Made by a program: the position numbers and the translations under genes
The notes under the pieces: generated by a model
Database searches by the model: none
What the model saw: only the letters and a program-made list of their open reading frames with translations
What the model was told of the DNA's origin: nothing
Shown: positions 1 through 11,600 of the stretch, piece by piece
Layout: every line of letters begins with the position of its first letter
Position numbering within the stretch: position 1 is the stretch's first letter
Assembly: GCA_964017045.1 (NCBI GenBank)
Contig: OZ024794.1
Span: forward strand, 54,040,608-54,104,607
Direction of reading: 5' to 3'
Length of the DNA stretch: 64,000 bases
Origin: Omphiscola glabra
Lineage: Eukaryota; Mollusca; Gastropoda; Lymnaeidae

Positions 1-169
1 GACCCCTTAATATATTTCCTCATGTCATGGCGACCCCCAACGACAAAATTATTTTCGTTGCTACTTCATAACTGTAGTTTATATGTGTTTTCCGATGGTC
101 CTAGGCGACCCCTGTGAAAGGGGAGTTCGGCCCCAAAAGGGGTCGCGATCCACAGGTTGAGAACTGCTG
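1..169. mobile_element. SPIN-like non-autonomous hAT element, cut by the window edge
   Basis: The stretch ends with GGTTGAGAACTGCTG at 155-169, which is the reverse complement of a hAT-type CAGCRGTTCTCAACC terminus. Reading inward it shows GGTCGCGATC, two GACCCC/GGGGTC blocks, TTTTCCGATGGTCCTAGG and, further left, GTTGCTACTTCATAA and CCTCATGTCATGG. That order is what I remember of the roughly 220-bp SPIN miniature element on the minus strand. The left terminus lies outside the window, so the 8-bp target duplication (GTATAGAG at 170-177 would be the right copy) cannot be tested. No transposase ORF is present. Family assignment is from memory of the consensus. Confidence 0.75.
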
Positions 170-1623
170 GTATAGAGTGATCGAAAAATAGTCATAACTA
201 TAGCCAATAAATTAAGCCCCGTTCCCTGCTGCGACATAGATAAGCTTTGCCCAGCCGTCATGTTATTCATACTAAAATGTTGATAATAAGGGGGAGAGAG
301 TGCAATCAGCTTAGCAAAAAAGGCAATGAGTAAAACAAAGTATGGGAAAACCTAAAAAAAAGGAAATGCTTACTCTGTTACTCCAATTTATTGAAATAAA
401 ATATTCAGGCATAGTTTTTTTTTTGACACATAAAATTTAAGCAACATATATTAGAGGAAAGTAACAGTTTATTTATTCAATCATTCATTATCATGTTTTG
501 CATTAATGAATTTATAGCTAGACCATAATTGAAACAAAATGTGATAACATGTTGGGGCTAAAATCATAACAAGGTCTAGCAACAAGTTTAGCAGCTTCAA
601 AAAGCTGACTGTGACACAATTTATAAAAAAAAACCCAGAAATTTCAATCAATACAAAACAATTTAAGTCAAAGCCAATTCATTTTAGAGATAATCCAGTA
701 CAATTATTCTTTTTCTCATAAAATTTGATCATTCTTATTTCTTGGCTTGTTTAGTAGGAGACTTGGGTCCATGTTAATGTGGTTAAAATTGTGCAGTGGG
801 CCTACACTTGGCTAAGCCAGATAAGAAAAGGTCACAGTTTAGAATCATTTTGACAAAAATGTGACTTAAGTACTTTTAGCACTAGGGTCTTCAATTGGAA
901 TCATTTAATGCTATAAAATAGGGATTTCTTCATTATGAATTATACTACCTCATCACATTTGTATTTTCAAAGCCTTTCAGAGCTTTCCAACAATCAAATA
1001 ATGAAACATTTAAGAAATTATTTCTTCAAATCACATTAAAATGTCATGTAATTTATTTACATTGAATTTTTTTATTTTGGTGTGTGTAAGAGGAAAGGGG
1101 CGGGGTTAGAAATTAAATACATATATAATTATATATCTGTCTTTTCATGAATTAATGCTTTCAAGACATCTAAGTTCATGACACATTTCTGGACTACTAA
1201 TTAAAAAAATATACTTTCTACAGTAAAGTAAATCAGTCTCATGGCTTACATTGACAAGTGTGATGGACACAACTTGACATAATAAATATATAGTATCCAT
1301 TATAATCTCAAAAGTATTTTATTATTCTCAAAAATTCCCATTCCATAAAATTGCAAAAAATAAATTATATTATGTAGCCATACCCAAGCATGTTTTAAAG
1401 ATGTTTCTCATTTATAACATAATATTTATTTCAACCACCAGAAAACTCAATACAGCTTTTTTCTAATGCTTGTTAGCATAAAAATATAAGGCCTTAAATT
1501 TTTTAAAAATGTTTTCATTGCACAGATAATGAATTCAGTTTGAAACAGAAGGACACTGGAGTTCCAACTATATGTAATCCTGACACAGATTATCCATTCC
1601 TTGGCCAAAATAATCACATGTGA
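170..1623. other. 3' flank and probable 3' UTR of PIK3C3
   Basis: AT-rich sequence without a credible ORF. On the minus strand, possible AATAAA poly(A) signals (TTTATT on the given strand) occur near 1425-1430, 1319 and 468, downstream of the PIK3C3 stop at 1624. Which one is used cannot be told from sequence. Nothing else is recognised here. Confidence 0.4.
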
Positions 1624-4600
1624 TCATTTCCTCAGTGCCTGAAGAAGAAACAGTTTAGTTGTATTTGTTCAATGGCAAAGAAAGAGTTAATTTTCAGCTT
1701 GGTTCCAAGAGTTAAACATTTATATTTATACACTACCAGTGAAGAAAAAACACAATTCTAAATAGATTTTTTGTTCTGCTAGTGGTGCCCTGTTACAAAA
1801 ACAAATCTTATCAAAACAACATACTTTACTGGTTTTTCACTGGTAAGCTAACAATGTCACTTATACACACCTGAGCCACCTTGTGACCATACTCCATTAA
1901 TGTAGGCATGAAGGCATTCACACTGTCATCAATCAGACCCTGAATGTGCTGAACTGCCTGCTCGTCATTCAAGTGTAACATAAACTTTTCCTGAACCTGT
2001 CATTACAAGTAGGCAAGAAAATATTTTAAACCAAGCACTGAATTAGCTAAGGTGTTTGCTCTTAAATTAAATGTGGAAATAATCCAATGTTGGGTTGTAC
2101 TCACTTTTTTGACAGTTTTATCAGGCTCAAGGGCAATATCTGGAATGTTTGTATCAACCATCAAAGAAAACAAGTTTAGGAACAGATTAGCTGATCTGAA
2201 GAAGAAGCACAGTAATTACTTTATGTAACATGAGTAAAGAACTTTATCAATCATTATTTTAATACGTGAAGAAATGATTAAATCCCCACAACTGTCCAAT
2301 TAAGTAAATGAAATCTATCAATAAATGTCATTGTCTTATTAAATAAAGTGCTTTAACAATAAACAGATTCATCTAATAAGGGTTTGATTTCCCACTAATT
2401 TTGGTGCTGAGATGTTTGGGCTTAATCTGCACAGTTGAACTGTAAGCTTCCAGCTTGTGAGGATAGAACCCAACACTTTGACAGGCAAACAACTTTGATT
2501 GTTATTTTGATAACAGTCATGCTATTGGTCATAACTGAAAACATAAGTTGGGATGATAGAGGACCATGGACAAACCAGTGCCAAATAATTAACACAGCTG
2601 TCCATAAAGAATGTGAAGCTTAAAAAATCATGAGAACATAGGACAACTCTGTCTAGCCTTATATCAGACCTGTTTGTTTAATTCTCGTCACTCTCTTGGT
2701 CAAGTAACTCAAACACTCAATTGTTCCGTGTAAATTATGTATTTATTTTCATGGACTAAAGCATTCACTTGTTACACAATGCAGTTGCTACATAATTCAT
2801 CCAGCTGAAAAATATTATGTTGAGGCAACAAGCCCTACAGCGAATCCAACAAATATACTATCTCTCTCTGGACCACTCTACACTCTTGACTCTAACACTC
2901 GACAATCTACTCTCTCAACTCTTCTCTTGTCTCTTCTCAACTTTCTCGACTAATGATCTACTCTGCACCTTTTATATCTCTACACACACTCAGCATACCG
3001 TAAAGCTCAACACCACTAACCAACTTCACACTCTGACCTCACCACTTACAACTCATAAAAACACTCTCACGGTTAACAAACACCCCCCCCCCCCCCCCAT
3101 TCACAACAAACTAGTTCACAACAGTTAGGATGATAGAGGACATTGGACAAACCAGTGCCAAATAATTACACAGCTGTCCACAAAGATGTAACATTTAATT
3201 CACAAGTACAGAAGACAACTCTGTCGCTAACCTACCTACGAAGAGCCAGGAAAGCTGTGTATGTGAACACCTTAAATCTCTGGAAATGTTCTGAGTCATA
3301 TCCTCCCATGGCTTCTACCATCTGCCTGTTCAATTTCATTGGCGGTGCCATAATCTTTGGGTCTCGGCCAAGAATGAATCCAAAGTCAATATGGAACATT
3401 TTACCTGTAATACCGGTAGTGTTGTTAGGCATGTATACAGTGATGGCTAGAAAAGGTCAACTTAATTATTCAGGTGACAAGGCCTACAACTCACTCACCA
3501 ATGAGTATCAGTGAATGTGATTAAGTAACATGCTTTTTAAAAACAAGATTTTGAAATTTTTTTTTAGATTTTAACTGCCTCTGAGGAACTTTAAAATGGT
3601 CAGCCAAATTCCTAGTTCAGTTACAATAAAATCTACCACTTCTAACAGAGCTTAAAGCGATATTAAGCTCAGCTTTAAAAGTCAAACTGCAAAATAAATG
3701 AGAGAATACAACTATAATTTTAAGTACCATTTTTTGTGAGCAATAGGTTGTCAAGGTGACGGTCTCCAACTTGAAGCAGGTAGGTTACAACACAATAACC
3801 AGCTGGTCAAATAAATGAAATGATTTATTGTTCAAGGAGCCTCCCATGGTTTCATAATATTAAAGAGCATATTTTAAAAAAAAATAATTTAAAAAAATAA
3901 AATATATATATAATTCTTTATATACATATATTTATGTATGTATATATGTACAATAATAACTTGAATATTGTGGGGGTAACACTCCAGACAAGGGCGATTG
4001 CTCAAAACTGCAAGGTGAGATTTATATATATGGCTTATTAAATCCTTCACACACTCTTATAAACCTTCCCCAGACTTTTGTTGATCTTTCCAACACTCTT
4101 ATAAACATTTCCTATGCTCTTAAACACTTTATAGTACAGTGTTATAAAAATACATATACTGTATACCTCAAAAATCCTGCAAACAGCAAAAAATCCACAG
4201 AACCTATTCTAGGAGAAAACCCCCAAAAGAGTGAGGATGCGAAGTAGCAAGATATTACTGTGTATATATATCTATCTATATATAATATAGATAGATATAT
4301 AACTGATATTTCCAAAATATTTAGATGAATATTCATAGTGATCCTCCTTTTTGGTTTTCTGCTACTATTGGAGGAACATATGTTGAAAATATTTTACAAA
4401 AATGCGTATAAAATCAGTATTTGGTTTGACTAGTAATTCTGATAGTGACAAAAAATTAATTAATGATGTGGTTAACCACTTGTATTTAATCTCTTCAACC
4501 AACACAAAAAAAGTTAAAATTTACCACAGCTTTTGACATAATTATCCATAACTTCTGGGGCAATACCAAATGGACCTGTTTCAGATGGATTGTGCTGTCT

Positions 4601-5679
4601 CAAGTAATTTTGGATTGCCTTTTCTTTTGACAATTCTGACAATGCTTTGGATTCAATGTATTGCACAAAACCTGGTCACAGAAAGTAAGGTTGATGAATA
4701 ATGTTGATAATGGTTAACTTATTTATTTTTAAATGAAGTTTCTTTAGATAGTTTTTTTTCAAGATGAATACAGCATGAGCAAAAAATTAAACCAATGTAA
4801 CAACTGTGGTATAATAATTCTTATTTCAATAGAAATTTTTTTTATTTGTGAATATATTACTAATTTCTTTGTTAAGTCAAACAAATGTTCATAAATACAT
4901 TACCATGCTCTTTGCTTGTTGCCAATACTTTGTATGGTGTCATCTGTAGGTCCAAGTTCTCATGTCGCAAAAGCTGTATGTATGAAAAAAGTATTTTATT
5001 TAAAATCCGAAAGCTATTTCTCCCAGAAACTTAAATGTAAAAAAGAGAGTGGTGTAGTCTACTTTTTTTAAAGGCCAAACCTTTGAAGTTTCGGTGTATT
5101 ATATTATACAGTATGCAAAAAAATTGATGTTTCATTTAAATGCCAAAAAAATAAAACACACAAAAAAAATATTTAAAAGCATTATTGATTTAAATAAATA
5201 ATTTAAGTGAAACTTAAAGTCAATGAAAAAAACCTGCTTTTATCTTAATACATTTCAGTAGTTTTTCTGACAGATATTTATATGGCAAATTAATAAATTG
5301 AAAATTTTAATGTTCAAAGGTGGAGAGGTTGTCAAATAAAGAAATGTGTGCATTATTACATTATTGAAATTCCCCTAGAACAAATGACATTAAAAAAAAA
5401 CTATTTACAAAGACTGGTCACCGTCTCTAAAATGCTAAATTGTATATATATATAAAAAATAATAATTCAATTTTGGGACCAAGAAGTGAGCCATCTTTTA
5501 GTGGCAGCATAAAGGTAACCCAGAATTTACACCTTCTGATTTTGACCTACTTTATCCATAAGTTGAAACATCTGTAGGATAAGCTGATCCTGGCGGAGAT
5601 CATCGCCATATTTAAATATGACTTTGTATTCTTTCCCGCTAACAGTCTCAAAGGTTAACAAACAAGGGCTTAGCTTGCT
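1624..5679 (-). CDS. PIK3C3: PIK3C3 exons 17-24: lipid kinase domain
   Basis: Residues 644-916. The ATP-binding lysine is K666 in [15 protein letters not shown] (exon 17). The catalytic loop GDRHLDN is at about 771-777 (exon 20). The activation-loop DFG is at about 790-792 in [14 protein letters not shown] (exon 21). Exons 22-23 encode [19 protein letters not shown] and the C-terminal helices. All catalytic residues are present, so an active enzyme is expected. Exon 24 has only four sense codons (GCA CTG AGG AAA) and a stop; it has a strong pyrimidine-rich acceptor before 1638, and I saw no better exon encoding YWRK downstream. Confidence 0.93.
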
Positions 5680-8600
5680 CTGAGGATAGAGAAGTATAAG
5701 GAGGTTGAGACAAAATTATTCATTCAAAATAGAAATTACCACAGTTATTAATAAAAACTTTTGGTATTTTTGGGATGTCAGAGATAAAATACACACAAAT
5801 GTAATTTGTAACATGATAAGCAATTAAAATAATTCCCATACAATTGTAACAGTTGTAATTAACGACACTGTAAGGATATCATTTAGTTCAGTTAAGAAAT
5901 ATCCATATAAGAGAATGAAGCCTTGAGGTTCTTTCCTTCACTGCAACACAAATGCAATATTTAACTCATTACTATACAACTCACAGCAAACACATTAGCT
6001 TTCTCAGGTATAATGGACTTGACTAAAACTGAAGGGTCCAGTGGAAGAGGTATGGGCTCACTGCTGAGCATCTCTGAGAACTCTGGCTTGTGAAGCATGG
6101 CTTGTAGGTGCTCTATCTGTTCAATGAACATGACATTCATTTAGATTAAACAAAGCATGGCTTGTAGGTGCTCTATCTGTTCAATGAACATGACATTCAT
6201 TTAGATTAAACAAAGCATGGCTTGTAGGTGCTCTATCTGTTAAATGAACATGACATTCATTTAGATTAAACAAAAATGTATGATCAGAGGAGTGCAATAA
6301 ATGGTACAGCTTAGGAGAGGCCATAGCCATATACTTCAGGAGCTTCAACAAAATTGTCAGTATCACACAGTCCCATATATTTTTGGCAGATTTGGATTTA
6401 TGCATAAACTCCAACTAGGAAATTTGCAGCAATATATTGGGATTCACTAAAATATTTTTTTTATTGATGAAAATAGGAAACAAGCTTTTAATTTACATCT
6501 TCCAAGTAAATGAGATCCTTTAGCTTGTTTGTTTCATAAAGCAATCAGTGATTAACTTTACTTACCAATACCCTAGATCATAATTATGTCAATTACATTT
6601 CCACTTTAAATCAACACTGCAAACTACCAACCTTTTTTCTCTGACTACCAACATTTTTTAAAGACTCCACCAGGGTGCAAAGTTTTTTCAATAATGTTTG
6701 CTGCCTAGACAAGATGGCCCTCTGTTTCTTACTTTGTGGTGGCCCCTGGAAAGAAGCGAGAGCATGACCAACAAATGGAGTTTTAAAATTTCATTTACCA
6801 GAATGACACCTGGCAATCAATAGCAAAAGGGTCAGAGTGTTACATTTTCACAAGTTAAAAACAAAAGTTGAATTTTTAAATAATCATTCATGGCACTTTG
6901 AAAACAGGGAGACATAAGGCTCCAAAATAATTTTTCTGTTACTTGCAAATACTCAAACGTGTAACTTGTTTATTTCAGAGTAATGCCTTCTTAATATTGC
7001 ACAAAGTTAACATATCAAAGTTAACACATCAGAGTTAACACATTTTATAAGGTGGAAAGAATTTGACATTGTATAAAATTTTTTTTTTGATTCTTGGAAA
7101 CTTACTTTGCTGAGGGCCAGGCTAAATCTCTTGAGCACAGTTTTGTACATGTTCAAAACTTCTTCTTTTTGAATGTCCTTGTTATCCTCACACTCAATGA
7201 CCAAATACCTGCAACAGAGAGTCAAGCAGAAGCTCAAAGAAATGTTTCAGCTCAATGAAATGTTTCACCTCAATGAAATGTTTCACTTCAAAGAAATGTT
7301 TCACCTCAATGAAATGTTTCACCTCAATGAAATGTTTCACCTCAATGAAATGTTTCACCTCAATGAAATGTTTCAGCTCAATGAAATGTTTCAGCTCAAA
7401 GAAATGTTTCACCTCAAAGAAATGTTTCACCTCAATGAAATGTTTCAGCTCAATGAAATGTTTCACCTCAAAGAAATGTTTCACCTCAATGAAATGTTTC
7501 ACCTCAATGAAATGTTTCACCTCAATGAAATGTTTCAGCTCAATGAAATGTTTCACCGCAAAGAAATGTTTCACCTCAATGAAATGTTTCACCTCAATGA
7601 AATGTTTCACCTCAATGAAATGTTTCACCTCAATGAAATGTTTCACCTCAATGAAATGTTTCACCTCAAAGAAATGTTTCAGCTCAATGAAATGTTTCAC
7701 CTCAATGAAATGTTTCACCTCAATGAAATGTTTCAGCTCAATGAAATGTTTCACCTCAATGAAATGTTTCACCTCAATGAAATGTTTCACCTCAATGAAA
7801 TGTTTCACCTCAAAGAAATGTTTCACCTCAATGAAATGTTTCACCTCAATGAAATGTTTCACCTCAATGAAATGTTTCACCTCAATGAAATGTTTCACCT
7901 CAATGAAATGTTTCACCTCAATGAAATGTTTCACCTCAATGAAATGTTTCACCTCAATGAAATGTTTCACCTCAATGAAATGTTTCACCTCAATGAAATG
8001 TTTCAGCTCAATGAAATGTTTCAGCTCAATGAAATGTTTCACCTCAATGAAATGTTTCAGCTCAATGAAATGTTTCACCTCAATGAAATGTTTCAGCTCA
8101 ATGAAATGTTTCACCTCAATGAAATGTTTCCCCTCAATGAAATGTTTCAGCTCAATGAAATGTTTCACCTCAAAGAAATGTTTCAGCTCATATATTTTCA
8201 GATGTGGAATTTTTTTCATGCATGATAAATAATAGAAACTAAAGTCACTTGCCAATAAAAGTAATTTGCAATGACGGGATTCTTGCAAGCTCTTGAGATG
8301 AGAAATGTTGCAAGATCCATCTGGAACAGCCAAAAAAATTGCAAATATTATGCTTCTTAGTGCAGGATGTACTAGTGTGACTTGTATCAAGCAATTATAT
8401 TAATATAGAACTAAACTTATAAGTAATATTATTCAGAGTTCACCATGTAACCAAGACTACATTTATATAATATTAATTTAAATGGTTCAGTGAAGAGAGT
8501 AAAACAAAACCTCCATACTAGGACAAACCTCATCATCTAGAGCAGATAAGGACATGCCATTTTTACCAGAAGAAGGTCCACTATTCATGGCATCTAATAT

Positions 8601-11600
8601 TTCTTCTTCTGTTGTTGCTGAATCTGATCTTTAAAAAAATTCAAATTTTTAAAGAGCTTTATGTTCTCTACTAGAACACTTAATATATTACTGTTCACTA
8701 AATAGAATCCCATTTATAGTAAGCATGCAAATGACAATAAGACATTAAAGCTAACCAAGAAAAGAAAAAAAAAGTAATAATATTAGAAGTTGTAATAAAT
8801 TCTGTTTTAAAATGGTTCATACATTAAGAAACTTTTACATACCTAACTTTTGTTTCTTCCTCTAAGCTAGAAGTTCTGTAAAAAAAATATTTGAACAAAC
8901 TTAGCATAATATTTATTGGAAAAATTAAAGCAACAAAACACATTCTTAAAAAAAAAAAATTGTGAATAACAAACTCTATAAACCATTCTATTTTCATAAG
9001 ACTAAAAGCAGGACTGATTACATTAATGGTGAATATTTATTTTTGTAAATAATTTGTGATGGACTGATTGCATTTAGCTCTTTTTGCAGAAAACCCCACA
9101 AACACTGATGTTATTTTGTTTTTCCTGAAGAGCTCTGCACTTATTGATAATATGGATGCACATCTTATGAAGAATGAAAGGATTATAAATGTTGGACTGC
9201 TTTCAAGCTGTGTGAAGGAAATAGTGGAACAATGTATGTGGAAGCTTGAACTTTAAAGATGGAACAATAAAAGGAGAATGTTTTGACTGAGAGCCTTCTT
9301 CAGCAGACAGGACAGAATAAGAAATAGAATACAGTTAAAAAACTTAAGTATTTGGACTTCACCACGAATGCTATGTTATTGCCAGATATTGGCTTAGAGC
9401 AGGCCTGCACAACATACCGCCCGCCAGAACCCAGTTTGCGGCCCGCGAAGTAACGAAGTATTTTTTATTCTTATTATTTTCTTATTAGCTTTCCCCCATC
9501 TCCCATTTGATTTTGACCCGCACAAGTCATGTCCTATTATCATTTTGCCAGCACAAGTCATGTCCTACTATCTTTTGGCCAGCACAAGTCATGTCCCATT
9601 ATCTTTTGGCCAGCACAAGTTTTTCATAAAGTATTTCTGCCCGCCTTACATTTTTAGTTGTGCAGGCCTGGCTTAGAGGAAGAAACAAAGTGAGGCATGC
9701 AACATCCTGTTGATGTTTAAACACTTTGAGCATAGCAGCTCATGTAACCTAAGCTTGGCAGTCTATCAGTAAAGGTCTGAGCACTAGGCATGGGAAAATT
9801 CATATTTTCTGTTTTTGAATGTTATTAACTGACACTCATGTTTATAGCTTGATAGCAAACAAGATACTCATGCAACTTACGAAGATGTTATGTTTGACTG
9901 TGACAGGGGATGTTGATCTAAGCCTGTAACTGGCTCTAAGGCCATCAATGACGTCAAATCAGAATCTCTTCGACCAGTGTCAAATTCCGGTCGTAAAGGT
10001 ACAAAATCCCTGTCACTCCGATTTTTTATTTCTTCAAAGTTTTCATATTTAAGGGCTTGCACAAGTTGTAGCAAATATAAGAGTAGATCCTACATACAAA
10101 TGGAGGAGAAAAAAAAAAATTAAAACAATTTATTAATGTTTGCAGTTAGCAAACAAAATAGCACCATGAATACCAAATAAGTAATATGAAGAAATATTGT
10201 TGGGAGAAATAAAATTCACAATTGAAGAATGAGAGACAGGGTGATTTAAAAACTGATTTAGATGGATGGCACAGTCAGTAGGACACATGACCATCATGTT
10301 TTAAATCATGTCATTAAAATCTTAGACATTCCAAAATTCATCCCTAAACTTGTGGAACATGCTGGCTCATTATGGGCACCATCTCAAGTAAAAATAATAA
10401 GCTGAGACACATGTAATAGGTTATCTTGATGCAAGAAATGGTACATTGCAAAAATGATGCAACATAACTGAAAAAAAAAAAGTAACCTATATCTGTAAAA
10501 AAAATAGGAAATTAGTAGAACACAGTAAGGTTAAACCTGATAAAAGGAACGCAACACAATAACGAACGTGTCGGCAGGAAGCCTTCTTCAGCGAAAAAAC
10601 ACAAAAACTAATAAAATGAGAATGTATAAAAAAAATATAATATAGCACTTAGCTCAGAAGTAGTATCCAAGAGGGCAGCAAATGATTAGTGACAGAAAGT
10701 AAGTGGGAGAAAGGTTTAAATAGGGAAGAGTGAAAGAAAAGAGGAGAAGTAAGTCCACTGTGATAGGTCGTGACGTGAAGGGGTGGAGCTAGGTTCAAAC
10801 AGTGAATAGAGACATGACATTCAAACCATGTGGGTACAAGGTGTCATAAGTCAAAATAAGCTTGTGCTCCAAATTCACCCGGCTGGGTGTGTTTGTGCTG
10901 GCCACAATTGCGCATATAGAAAAGTCCGCCTTGCCCAGGTGGTCGGCTCTATTGAAGTGTTTGGAGACAGGACACTGTTTATCGTGTGTAATATTACGGA
11001 GGTGTTCAGTACACCGGTCAGAGAGTCGGCGTCCTGTCTCCCCAATGTGTGACATCTGGCAGCGGGTGCAAACAATAGAGTAGATAACATTGCGGCTAGT
11101 ACAAAGGAAACCGCCGCGTATGTGAAAACTGCCCTTAGGGAAATTTATGTTTTGAGTCTGGAAAACAAAAGGGCAAGTGTTGCATCGGCTGCGGCCACAT
11201 GGCTTGGTCCCGAAGTGGGAGGGGGCAGCGTTGATACGGCTGTGCACCAGGAGGTCTCTCAGATTTTTGTCCCGTCTAAAAACAATGAGAGGCGGGGAGG
11301 AGAAGATGTCTCGTGTCCCTGAGTAATATAGAACGGTTTTTAAGGAAAACACGTTTAGCTATAAGATTGTGTGGGTGATAAGTGATGATAAGTTTGGTCC
11401 TGTCAACATTGTCGCTCAGACGAGGCCTGAGGGCATCAGCACGGGTAATCTTCTTAACCCTTTGAAGGGCTGATGAAAGTACTGTCTCCGGGTAAGACCT
11501 ACATCGGAAATAGTCTATCATCTCAAGTGCTTTGTCCCAAAAGTCCTCCTCCGACTGACAAAGTCGACGAAGTAGTTGAGAGAAAGGAATAGAGTCTTTA

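Noticed and set aside
2817..3128. 103-codon plus-strand ORF rich in Thr, Leu and His
   Set aside because: Low-complexity CT/AC-rich intron sequence ending in a C-run; no recognisable domain.
3143..3514. 123-codon plus-strand ORF
   Set aside because: Antisense shadow of PIK3C3 exon 21 and its flanks.
7173..8390. Three overlapping long ORFs (325-398 codons) of FHLNEM-, KHFIEV- and KCFTSM-type repeats
   Set aside because: They are readings of the 18-bp minisatellite in PIK3C3 intron 13, open in several frames because the unit length is a multiple of three.
10261..10320. tRNA-derived SINE-like start (GATGGCACAGTCAGTAGGAC)
   Set aside because: No convincing A/B box pair or tail; looks like ordinary intron sequence.
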